This document shows, one piece after another, positions 28,840 to 37,607 of a stretch of DNA of 49,991 nt; position 1 is the first letter of the stretch, and every line of letters begins with the position of its first letter. The notes beneath the pieces are model-generated. The model worked only from the letters and a program-made list of their open reading frames with translations. It ran no database searches and had not been told where the DNA came from. A program made the position numbers and the translations under genes. This DNA comes from Trichomonas tenax (taxonomy: Eukaryota; Parabasalia; Trichomonadida; Trichomonadidae): positions 1 through 49,991 of the forward strand of contig JALKBU010000305.1 in NCBI GenBank assembly GCA_023091735.1, written 5' to 3'.

Positions 28840-30312
28840 ATGTCAGGAAAGAAAGGAATCGCTCTCGAAATATTGAGCGATCCCAAGCATCCATCTTTTC
28901 ACAAAGAGTTGAAGCGCTCACTCCGCGTTGTGACACCAAAAACATCTAAACAATTATTCGACACATTGCTTAAAATTTTCGACTCGGGAAACATTGCAAA
29001 GGAATTAGGCAATGAAATTCTTCTATCCATCTGCAAGCTCCTTCAGGACAAGCAATATGTAACACCATTCGTTGCTGGACAGTTTATAACAAGAATTCCA
29101 TTTGGAATCTCTGAATACAACGATCAAATTCTCGATTTGCTCTGCTTCTTGGTTCGTGGTGATCCTGATGCACTTTCTCCAGATATCGCACCACATTTTG
29201 CCAAATTAGTTGAAGCTCAACCAGAAAAGTGCCTTGTTTTGCTCGCAATTCTCGCACAGAAGTTCGACAGAATTGAGGATCCATGGCCAATCTTCGAAGT
29301 TCTCGTCAAAAATCCAAAACCATTCAATAACGAAATTCAAATCGGAAACTATGTCGCTCTTCTCATCTATCTCAACAAGAACTACGAACCATTCCGTAAG
29401 GCCTACTCAAAGAAGACATGGAGGGCCTTATGCACATGCCTCAAGGATGCATCATCAGATATCGCTCGTACATGCCTCTGCGGCTTGTGTGCTATCTTCG
29501 ATATCAACCCAGCATCTGCTAAGGCTGGTTATCCAACAACAGAGATTGCCAAACTCCTTAAGAACTCAGAAACAAAGTCTGCAGCAATCCCATTCCTCCT
29601 CCGTGCGCAACCAAAGGATGCTCCAGCTGACCAACTCACTCCTCTCGTCCACAGCCTCATCCGCGTTGCCGCATCGGATAAGAAGGCAACATTGATCCTT
29701 ATGGAGATGGCGACGAACCCAACAGTCGCTGAGATTCTCATTGGCAATCCTAAGTGGATCGGAGAAGTTCTTCCAACACTGATTGAAACAGTCCGTCTCT
29801 TCGCGGTCGTTCTCGCTCATAAGGACCTCAGAAAGTCAATCATGGAGAGCTCATCATATGTCATTAAGCTCTTCCTTAACATGATCAAGCAGGAAGATTC
29901 CTCAATCTGCTCCATCATTTGCACTTTCACAAGGAGACTGCCAATCTACGAGAACTTCGTCAGGAGCCTTGGAAAGAACGACTTCATCAGCCAGTATATC
30001 GATCTCTTCCTGCAGAGTGATGATACTAACGTTAAGCTGTCTGGCATCCTGTTTGTTAACACTCTCGCGGAAGTTGGCTACCATGATGATTTCTCGAAGC
30101 TCATCGAGAATATGATGCCGATGTTGAAGGATGAGAACCTCAAGAAGACAGCAGCAGCTGTTGCAGCAACTCTTGCCAAGCATCCTAAGTTACACCAGGT
30201 CTTCAGAGACAGGAAGATCGTTAAGTTCTTCAAGACCGCTGTCAATGACGAAAGCCTCAGGAAACAGGCGAAGAGATTCAACAAGAATTTTGAATCAGCT
30301 GAACAGAGGTGA
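28840..30312 (+). CDS. ARM-repeat solenoid protein
   Basis: This encodes 490 residues of consecutive ARM/HEAT-like helix pairs from residue 15 to near the end (for example ILLSICKLLQDK, ILDLLCFLVRGDP, ARTCLCGLCAIFDINP, KLSGILFVNTLAEVG, TAAAVAATLAKHP). It ends in a basic tail. There is no signal peptide, kinase or other domain, although similar ARM regions are found behind kinase domains in trichomonads. It is a protein-interaction scaffold of unknown partner. The second half is GC-rich and codon-biased, which together with the elaborate promoter array suggests strong expression. It lies 122 bases upstream of the PDI-like gene in the same orientation. Confidence 0.85.
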   Translation: MSGKKGIALEILSDPKHPSFHKELKRSLRVVTPKTSKQLFDTLLKIFDSGNIAKELGNEILLSICKLLQDKQYVTPFVAGQFITRIPFGISEYNDQILDLLCFLVRGDPDALSPDIAPHFAKLVEAQPEKCLVLLAILAQKFDRIEDPWPIFEVLVKNPKPFNNEIQIGNYVALLIYLNKNYEPFRKAYSKKTWRALCTCLKDASSDIARTCLCGLCAIFDINPASAKAGYPTTEIAKLLKNSETKSAAIPFLLRAQPKDAPADQLTPLVHSLIRVAASDKKATLILMEMATNPTVAEILIGNPKWIGEVLPTLIETVRLFAVVLAHKDLRKSIMESSSYVIKLFLNMIKQEDSSICSIICTFTRRLPIYENFVRSLGKNDFISQYIDLFLQSDDTNVKLSGILFVNTLAEVGYHDDFSKLIENMMPMLKDENLKKTAAAVAATLAKHPKLHQVFRDRKIVKFFKTAVNDESLRKQAKRFNKNFESAEQR

Positions 30313-30410
30313 TTTTGAAACTAAAAAATTCTTCGAGTTTAATCAAAATATAGAATATATGATTTCGTTTGGGATTTTCAGGAAAAGTAATTTTGACGTT
30401 TTCCAAAATC

Positions 30411-30422
30411 TGACATGTAAAC
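30411..30422 (+). promoter_or_regulatory. TGACATGTAAAC element before the PDI-like gene
   Basis: This is an exact copy of the element at 37557 and 40381. It ends 12 bases before ATG 30435, within the short gap after the ARM gene, so the PDI-like gene probably has its own promoter and is not read from its neighbour. Confidence 0.5.
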
Positions 30423-30434
30423 TCAATATTTTTG

Positions 30435-31802
30435 ATGTTTTCGCTTTTTCTTTCACACATTTCGTCTATAATCAAGAGGACGGACTTCGATGAAGCGATG
30501 TTATACGCACATAGGCGTGGTAAAGTATTTGTCCTCGCAATCAACTCAGACACTTACAATTATCCATTAATTCTTCATTCCTTTACAAATGTCGCTCACG
30601 AGACAGACATAGACGGGCACTTTCTTATTGTCGATGTTTTCGAGCAGGATTTGACACCGAGCCAATTCAATGCAAGTGAATTCCCATGTTTATCATTTTA
30701 CCAAGATGGCATCTTCTACAAGTGCCACCAGGGACACTTCAACAAGGACTTCATTACAGCATTCGTTAACTCAAACAATTTCTCGCCAATTCCATATATC
30801 GCTACAGAAGATGGCTTAAACGAATTCAAGAAGACAGCTGCACTTGGTTTCATCGCAGCTTTGGATTTACCGAGCCAGCACATCGTAGATTTTATGAATA
30901 TCATGCATCGTGAACATTTCAACGAACTCACTGTTGCTTTTGCAAATCCACAGATTTTCGACGATAACGGTTTTTACCTCTTCAGATTTGAAGACCAGAT
31001 GATGTTTACACTTGGTGATATCGAACATTTAAGCGCACAAGAAATTCTTCAAATGATTGTCGACAGATCTGTTCCATCAACACATCACCTTAGTGGAGAC
31101 ATCGCAAACTGGTTCTACAACCAGAAAGTTCCATACATTATCCTCAATTATGCTTATGAAGGATTTTATATCAACGAAAAGAGTGCTCGCGAAGCAGATT
31201 ACATATCTAGCGAATGTGAGCTCAATGTTACGTACTCTAAGCAAGGCATAAATCCAATTCCTGGACAACTTGGTATTTGGCCATCAAAAGAACCACAAAT
31301 GTGCATCATAGACAACACATTCCGCTACACAAAGCACTATTGCGTCGATGGAGAACTCAATTCAGCATCAGCGATCGATCTTTGCATGCAATGGAGACAA
31401 GGAAAGGCGAAGAAACTCTTCAAATCCGAAGTCAGAAAAGGAAAGAAGACATACAAGTCTGATATCGAGTCAATCAATGCTTATGAATTACAAGATGAAA
31501 TCGCAAAGAACGGAAAGCTCGTCATCGGTGTCTATTACGCAGACGATGAGTGCCTTAAGCCATTGCAACAGATTGCCAAGGAAATGGATGGACAACCTAT
31601 CAGATTTGTTCAGTTCTCACTTGCAACAAATGATTGGAGTGCGGACGAAGAAGTTGACACACACCCATTGCCAAGGCTCGTTGTTTACAACAAAGGAAAG
31701 CTCTTACTTCAAACACAGCTCGCAAATGAAACGCAAGCAGCATATGATCAAATTACACATGCTTTCTACCAATCAAAGAAGGAGGAGGAGGCTCAGCAGT
31801 AA
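30435..31802 (+). CDS. PDI-like protein with thioredoxin folds but no CxxC
   Basis: This encodes 455 residues. MFSLFLSHISSI is a plausible short signal peptide. A first thioredoxin-like region (about 15-110) has KVFVLAI, FLIVDVFEQDL and the cis-Pro-type FPCLSFYQDG. A last one (about 355-440) has KLVIGVYYADDECLKPLQQI and HPLPRLVVYNKGK. In the place where PDIs have CGHC the last domain has DDEC, so one Cys at most remains; no CxxC is found anywhere. It is thus likely a redox-inactive ER chaperone-type member. The C-terminus is KKEEEAQQ, with no KDEL-type retrieval signal. The middle third is less clear. The stop lies in TAAAC. Confidence 0.75.
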   Translation: MFSLFLSHISSIIKRTDFDEAMLYAHRRGKVFVLAINSDTYNYPLILHSFTNVAHETDIDGHFLIVDVFEQDLTPSQFNASEFPCLSFYQDGIFYKCHQGHFNKDFITAFVNSNNFSPIPYIATEDGLNEFKKTAALGFIAALDLPSQHIVDFMNIMHREHFNELTVAFANPQIFDDNGFYLFRFEDQMMFTLGDIEHLSAQEILQMIVDRSVPSTHHLSGDIANWFYNQKVPYIILNYAYEGFYINEKSAREADYISSECELNVTYSKQGINPIPGQLGIWPSKEPQMCIIDNTFRYTKHYCVDGELNSASAIDLCMQWRQGKAKKLFKSEVRKGKKTYKSDIESINAYELQDEIAKNGKLVIGVYYADDECLKPLQQIAKEMDGQPIRFVQFSLATNDWSADEEVDTHPLPRLVVYNKGKLLLQTQLANETQAAYDQITHAFYQSKKEEEAQQ

Positions 31803-32680
31803 ACATCTCTTTAATATATTTCCTGAATTGTCTATCGAAAAATAAATTTTGCCAACGACAACTTTTTTTGTATCGTAAATAGCATTCCTATCGTATATGG
31901 AACTTGGAAAAGAGGAAAATTAGGAATTATGACATTTATATCAAAAGTGCCAAAAATAAGTCAAACTCGAAAATCAATGCCATAAAAAGATATTTGACAG
32001 CAGCAAACTTGTGTTCCAATGAATATAGAACATGGCGGTGTTAGAACTATGAGAAATATTGGTGAATCAGCGAATCAGAAATTGAGAGGTCATAAGGTGA
32101 TAAATTTTTATTGGGGTCAGATTTAGCCAAAACATGATTTTGGTAATCTATATTATATATACTTTCTTTTTATTATGTTTTCATTAAAAAAAATCTAAGT
32201 CTTAATTTTGTCACAATAAGAAACGCAAAGGTTCAAGACTGCGACTTGCATAATTCAACTGGCTACTGTCTATATTCCTATATGCGACCGACATTCGACC
32301 ATTGTTTCCCTTTCAGATCAATCAACAACAGAATTCCCTCACTTCAGGCTGATTCCACTGAATAATTGGGATTCTTTGCCACTATGTATGCTTTAAGCGC
32401 AGAGAAAATTTCCTCTCTTTTGTTTTTTTTCATTGATCGAATTCAAAAGTTACTTTTTATCTCGATTTATTAATCAATATATGGCGAAATTAGTACAATC
32501 TGTAAACATATTAAATTTCAAATATGTATTGGAGAAAGGGTTATACTTCATGTGCTTAGTAAATCTAAGTCAATATAATCTTTAAAGTTATTGTAAAGCT
32601 CACAATTATGGATTTTTTGAGAGAAGTTGGTTTTGAATACAAAACCTTTTTATTATTATTAATTCATTATTTTCAAAGAA
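31803..32680. other. Spacer with promoter-like words but no gene
   Basis: TGACATTTATAT and AAAAGTGCCAAAAA (about 31929-31955) resemble the two gene-proximal elements, yet the ATGs that follow open only very short frames (the longest, 32019-32126, 35 codons). It may be a relic promoter or that of a non-coding transcript. A GGTTCAAGACT word (about 32230) lacks a matching tRNA A box. Confidence 0.35.
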
Positions 32681-33226
32681 ATGATGAGTGCACAGCCAAC
32701 TAAACCAATCAACAGACGCCGTGTTCCAAGAGTCTTCCTCAATGAGAGCCAGAGGGCGACAATCAGACAACTCTACAGCGAGTATGGTTCCAACTATACA
32801 AAGATCGCTGAAATAATGGGACTCAATCCACGTAAAGTCCGTGAGCATATATTAGCTAACATCAAGAACGTGTCTTCCAAAGAATTCACATTAGAAGAAG
32901 ACCAAATATTATTATATTGTGTTAACCATTATGGACACAGATGGTCTGCTATCGCACAGTTAATCGGCACAAAGAGTGCAATGATGTGCAGAAACAGATT
33001 CAAATTCATTCAAAGCAGACAGAGAATGGCACCTTCATATTGTGCCCCTTTTATCGAACCTCCACAGCCAAAGTATTCACCACCTCCATCACAGCCAGAG
33101 ATTGCAACAAAGGTTCTTCTTCCTTCTCTGCCATCAATAACAGCATTTGATGCTCAGATTGAATCATTAGAACCATCAAGACCACAATCTTCCATTAGCT
33201 TCTTCCTTCGTTACCCTGAATTTTAA
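32681..33226 (+). CDS. R2R3 Myb DNA-binding protein
   Basis: This encodes 181 residues (180 if the second of two adjacent ATGs is used). Two Myb repeats occupy about 17-110. R2 is divergent, lacking the usual first Trp (FLNESQRATIRQLYSEYG…YTKIAEIMG). R3 has EFTLEEDQILLYCVNHYG and RWSAIAQLIGTKSAMMCRNRF. A Pro/Ser-rich tail follows. Trichomonad Mybs of this size bind MRE promoter elements and are nuclear (family knowledge). It is intact, unlike the Myb at 17825-18358, and different from it in the tail. The stop lies in TAAAT. Confidence 0.88.
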   Translation: MMSAQPTKPINRRRVPRVFLNESQRATIRQLYSEYGSNYTKIAEIMGLNPRKVREHILANIKNVSSKEFTLEEDQILLYCVNHYGHRWSAIAQLIGTKSAMMCRNRFKFIQSRQRMAPSYCAPFIEPPQPKYSPPPSQPEIATKVLLPSLPSITAFDAQIESLEPSRPQSSISFFLRYPEF

Positions 33227-33956
33227 ATGTTTATTGTAATTGTTATGTAAAATTCATACATTTGAAAAATATTTCACAATTATTTTTTCTTTTCCCAAGA
33301 TTTTTGGATTAAAATATTCTTCGATCATTAAATCGATTGTTGTGTCTATTATATCTCAATTTTTTTTATACGATTTCAGAATTATTTTTACGACAAACTC
33401 ATAGAAAATTACGACAAAATAAATCATCAAAAATTATCATCAGCAATATGCAAAGACAAAAATATCACAGAGGTTTGTCGACTTGACCACTTTTTGAGAG
33501 CTATAAGAGTAATGAAATTCGATCGCATCGATATCAAAACTGTAGCATTCTATGGTAATGACGATGGTAAATAACAAAAAATTAGATGTGGTTGTCGATG
33601 GAGAAAACAAATTTTATGAGCCAACATTACTCATCGCTTAACAGCAGCCTTCCTATCGCATAGACAGCATAAATCTACCAGTATAAAGCCACTTTTTATA
33701 GCATCAAATTATTTTTAACTAACCAAATGTGATCAGCTAAAAATTTACTCACATATCGATGAGCCATTACATAGAATGATAGAATCGATGAAAAATAAAA
33801 ATCAAATCGCATTTTTCTTGCCGCGGCAATGAATTTACAACTTGTGAACCCGACTGTTGTCTATTTTGACATACTTGGAAATCTTGTTGTTGGTATACAC
33901 TTGAGGTGAATGGTTACGAAAAAAATAAACAGATTTTTTTATTGAAACAAAAAATA
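33227..33956. other. AT-rich spacer
   Basis: No gene, RNA or repeat recognised. Confidence 0.5.
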
Positions 33957-35174
33957 TTACCAAACACAGCCCGGAATGACGCCAAGACGGTCCTTCACAC
34001 CAATGGAAATCTTCCTTCCTGTTTCTGGAGGAGGTGGACCCATTGGTCCTGGAGTTTGAGCTTCCTTCCTTTCCGTGTTGATACGACCGCGGATAGACAT
34101 CTTTGGGCTTGAAGCAAGTGTGAGATCGTAGTTTGGATTGTACTTGCCAGGGCCTGGACCAGAGATAACGCCCTCATCCTTTTTGAAATTGCGACCTTTG
34201 ATTGTGTACTTTCTTCCTGTTTCGTCTGTTGGCATGTAATTTGGTCCTGGTGATGTCGCTTTGGCCTTCGGCTTCTGTGGTTTGTAGTGGAACGAAATTC
34301 TCGGTGAGTTTGATCCAAATTCTGGCGGCATATAATTTGGACCTGGCGATGAGTCAACCTTTCTGTCAGTTGGACGAATACCGAAACTCCTCTTTGGACC
34401 AGAACCAAAGATATCTGGTACTTTCTGATAAGGAGCTGAGTTGATATTTTCCTTTGTTGTGTAGCGTGGATGAATTGACAACTTTGGAGCATCTGCGCCT
34501 AGTTGGCGCTCTATGTGGTATTTAGATGGTCCAGGAGTCTCATCAAACTTTGGTTCACGATGTTTGAAGTGGAAAGAGATTCCTTTTGGCTTATCCAAGT
34601 CCTTCACATCATATGGACCTGGCGTTGCCCATTTGTTCTTTGGTTCTGGTGATCTTGAACCAATTTGATTTCTTCGAGCACTTGGAAGAACGACAGAGTA
34701 GTTAGGCATGTATGCAGCAGGACCAGGGGAGTCCACAATGCCTTCATCACGCTGGAATTTACGTCCTTTCATTGTAAATTTTGGTGATGATTTCTTTGTT
34801 GGATCATCATATGTGAGTGGACCTGGTGATGATGGAGGAAGGTCCTTAGAGACAGTTCTCTGGTGCCACGTTGTCTTTGGAGCGGCGTATCCAAATTCTG
34901 GAGGAACATAATTCGGACCTGGCGAAGATTCGAGAGCTCTGTCTTTCGGTCTCATGCCAAATGTGAATTTATGACCTGAGCCGAAGGCTGACGGTATTGC
35001 TTGATATCCTATTCCTCCTTGTTCTGTTTCTTTTGTTTTGATTCTGTTTTTGATTGTCCATTTCGGCGATTCGTTTCCGAATTTCGAGCTTGGCAGGTAC
35101 GCGGATGGACCAGGAGTCTTCAGCGCATCTGGCAGTACATAGATGACTGTTGCTGTACTGGGTGCACTCGACAT
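33957..35174 (-). CDS. Sperm-tail PG-rich repeat (SHIPPO-type) protein
   Basis: This encodes 405 residues built from about ten PGP-x-x-Y units spaced 30-45 residues apart (PGPSAYLP, PGPNYVPPEFG, PGPAAYMP, PGPSKYHI, PGPNYMPPEFG, PGPGKYNPNY and others), each followed by a basic strand such as FTMKGR or YTIKGR. Such STPGR proteins are microtubule inner or associated proteins of flagella and other stable microtubules (family knowledge), consistent with a flagellated organism. I start at ATG 35174 because the 21 codons above it (to 35237) are hydrophobic, unlike the family, and abut the TGACATGTAAAT element. The Pro/Gly-rich repeat is internally duplicated at the DNA level. Confidence 0.92.
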   Translation of the reverse strand: MSSAPSTATVIYVLPDALKTPGPSAYLPSSKFGNESPKWTIKNRIKTKETEQGGIGYQAIPSAFGSGHKFTFGMRPKDRALESSPGPNYVPPEFGYAAPKTTWHQRTVSKDLPPSSPGPLTYDDPTKKSSPKFTMKGRKFQRDEGIVDSPGPAAYMPNYSVVLPSARRNQIGSRSPEPKNKWATPGPYDVKDLDKPKGISFHFKHREPKFDETPGPSKYHIERQLGADAPKLSIHPRYTTKENINSAPYQKVPDIFGSGPKRSFGIRPTDRKVDSSPGPNYMPPEFGSNSPRISFHYKPQKPKAKATSPGPNYMPTDETGRKYTIKGRNFKKDEGVISGPGPGKYNPNYDLTLASSPKMSIRGRINTERKEAQTPGPMGPPPPETGRKISIGVKDRLGVIPGCVW

Positions 35175-35235
35175 ATGCCTAACGTCCTTTTTTTGTAACG
35201 AAATTCCTAAAACAAATTTACACAGCAAAATTATC

Positions 35236-35350
35236 ATTTACATGTCATAATTTTTATGTAATGAAATCGTACTGGAAATATATAAAATAACAAAATCGCA
35301 TAATCATTATTTGTGAAATCTACATAACAAAATTTTGAATTTACATGACA
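35236..35350 (-). promoter_or_regulatory. Two TGACATGTAAAT-type elements before the PG-repeat gene
   Basis: On the minus strand TGACATGTAAAT (35247-35236) and TGTCATGTAAAT (35350-35339) face the gene, 61 and about 165 bases from the chosen ATG. Confidence 0.45.
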
Positions 35351-35949
35351 TATTTTCATTTTCGCCTTAAAAATTATCTACAAAGTTAAGGCTTGGGAAG
35401 GCTGATTCTAAATAAGAAATTTATCTGAATACAAAATTTAAATCCCCAAAGTCGAAACTGTGAAAATTGGAAAAATTTCATAAATACAAATCTGATGTAA
35501 AATGCTAAAACCAAGAAATTACAAACATAGTCGAGGAGATATAAATAACTGTATTGATAAAATTGAACAACACAATGCAACATCATATACGCACTGATAT
35601 AATAAAATCCAAAAGGAAAACCCTCAATGGGGTTTTGTGGATTCAATACTTTCATCTTTTTGTCAAAATGGACTAAACAAATAGCAAAGCAATAATAATC
35701 AATAAAAAATTTAATGTAACAATTAGACGATAATTTTGTCATTGAATTGTAATTTTTTAAATCAAAACTTTTTCAATAATTATCAAAGTTATCCGCTAAA
35801 TTTTACAACGATAATATTATTCCTGAAGGTAAATAAAAGGATTTTGATTTCTAATAACAAAATTTTCTGCGTTTTTTCTTTTTAAATCTTTGCGTTTGGA
35901 TTATGCAGAGCTTAATCTCAAAATCATTCAAAAATGATTCAAAAAATTC
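35351..35949. other. AT-rich spacer with a doubtful minus-strand ORF
   Basis: A 118-codon minus-strand frame (35386-35742) is Phe/Tyr/Ile-rich and could encode membrane segments, but its composition is what translated AT spacer gives, and I see no promoter element. I do not call it a gene. Confidence 0.4.
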
Positions 35950-37419
35950 ATGGAAATCGCAAAACTCGCTTTTTCTCAGGATAAGCGGGACCAATTAGCG
36001 TTTGTAAGCAGGCTCGATGAGCTTACGGCCGCGTACGGCTATGCATTCGTTAATTCTCAAATGTTGCCTTTTTTGATAAATTGGTATAATCCAACATTGA
36101 TAGAAATCGGACGTATTCTATCGGAGAAGTGCCAGAGCATTATATCGGATACTGCACCGCTTACTTTGGTATCCACTTTCATATCAGTTTTGGCTTTATC
36201 AAATGATACTGCAATTAACAAAAATGTAACAAGTTTCTTTTCTAATTTCACCAACAATCACTTACTAGAGAACACTTGTACCAAACTTGCAAATTCACCT
36301 TATGACAATGTGCGCTCAATGGTTGCATTTTTACTTAAATCTGTAAAAAATGAAAACATCCAGAAAGTTCTCATTCAGCAGCTTGCTGCTGATAGATCAT
36401 TCAGCGTGAAATTGTCACTATTGAGGCTAATTAATGAGTCACCAGAAGTTTTATCTTTATTCGTAGCTGAGCAATTGCTGCAAGCTCCTGAGGCTAAACT
36501 TCGTCACCTAGTTGCCACGCTCACAAAGAAACACGGCTACTTTAGCAGATCAATCTTTCCAGTGTTGATTAAAGATCCTGATTGGTTCGTTAGAGCTTCA
36601 GCCATCAAAGCAGCCAGCGAATCTCTTAATCCTGGAGCTTTATTAAACGATCTTGTCCAAGCATATAATGATGTTTGGGAGATAAAAGTGATGATTATCA
36701 AATTGATCTCAACATTACTCCTCAAGTCGCCTGAGAGGATTAAAAACGAGGACAAAGTGTTTACATTGTTCCAAAGAGCTTTTCCAGAATTCATTGAATC
36801 GTCACTTGGCATCCAAGTGATTCATCTTTTCTTGGCACTGATAAAGCATGGATACTTCACACCCGAGGCAGATGATTATCGTGGTTATCTTTACGCGATA
36901 TTCAATTCCAAGATTCAAACAAATTGGGGATACTTCTTAAAGAGTGCGATAACGAACAATGATTTCAATTTCACACCTTTCATTAAGGAGATTTACCTCC
37001 AATTCACTGTCAAATGTCTTCAGTCGTTTGACTACACAAAGAGAATGCAGATGGTGAAGATTTTTCCTGATCTTTATGCGAAAATCAACGACGAAAACAC
37101 GCATAAATATCTTGTTAGTTTAGCTCTGTCCGCTTGTCAGGACCAAGCTAATCCAGTAAGAGTTGCTGCAGCTGAATTTCTAATTCAAGTTGCAAGAACA
37201 CAGTTTGATGATTTGTCTGATATGATTCAACTTCTTGTTGATTCCAGTGATTTCAGGAATCGACAAGTTGGTTATATGATTATTCTTGGATTACTCAATA
37301 CATCAAATGATGAAAAGATCCTTGAATTTGCAAGTAAGGCGAAAGAGGAGCTCTCAAGTGACCCACAAGTCGTTGTGAAGAACATTGAAAGTCTTTATCC
37401 ATCGATCGGAGTTTCATAA
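35950..37419 (+). CDS. HEAT-repeat protein resembling the PP2A scaffold (A) subunit
   Basis: This encodes 489 residues of HEAT repeats. The N-terminus (about residues 10-50) follows the PR65 pattern, with a register like LDELTAAYGYAFVNSQMLPFL where PR65 has the ALG…R-x-x-LLPFL stretch. Internal repeats show the D-x-x-x-V-R signature (SPYDNVRSMVAFLLK, DPDWFVRASAIKAASES, ANPVRVAAAEFLIQ). The family figure is 15 repeats in about 590 residues, so this one is shorter. PR65 holds the PP2A catalytic and regulatory subunits; this one may do so or be a more distant HEAT protein. No start-proximal element is obvious before ATG 35950. Confidence 0.72.
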   Translation: MEIAKLAFSQDKRDQLAFVSRLDELTAAYGYAFVNSQMLPFLINWYNPTLIEIGRILSEKCQSIISDTAPLTLVSTFISVLALSNDTAINKNVTSFFSNFTNNHLLENTCTKLANSPYDNVRSMVAFLLKSVKNENIQKVLIQQLAADRSFSVKLSLLRLINESPEVLSLFVAEQLLQAPEAKLRHLVATLTKKHGYFSRSIFPVLIKDPDWFVRASAIKAASESLNPGALLNDLVQAYNDVWEIKVMIIKLISTLLLKSPERIKNEDKVFTLFQRAFPEFIESSLGIQVIHLFLALIKHGYFTPEADDYRGYLYAIFNSKIQTNWGYFLKSAITNNDFNFTPFIKEIYLQFTVKCLQSFDYTKRMQMVKIFPDLYAKINDENTHKYLVSLALSACQDQANPVRVAAAEFLIQVARTQFDDLSDMIQLLVDSSDFRNRQVGYMIILGLLNTSNDEKILEFASKAKEELSSDPQVVVKNIESLYPSIGVS

Positions 37420-37556
37420 TTTAATTATTTTGTTTGTAATTTAAAGTCCTATCATGATTTACCCATCTCTATTTTTATTATCACTCCCAGCATATGAAAT
37501 CAAAGATATTATTCTGATATTATTTTTAGACTTTTTGACGGGTAACTATAATATTT

Positions 37557-37607
37557 GACATGTAAACACATGTAAAAAACGCCTAACGGCTGTTAAATCT
37601 CATTTAG
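37557..37607 (+). promoter_or_regulatory. TGACATGTAAAC element before the TLDc gene
   Basis: TGACATGTAAAC (37557-37568) overlaps a second half-copy ACATGTAAAA and ends 39 bases before ATG 37608. Confidence 0.5.

Noticed and set aside
32220..32260. GGTTCAAGACT as a tRNA B box
   Set aside because: No A box or acceptor-stem pairing at the right distance.
35386..35742. 118-codon minus-strand ORF, Phe/Tyr-rich, possible membrane protein
   Set aside because: Composition fits AT-rich non-coding DNA; no start-proximal element and no family.
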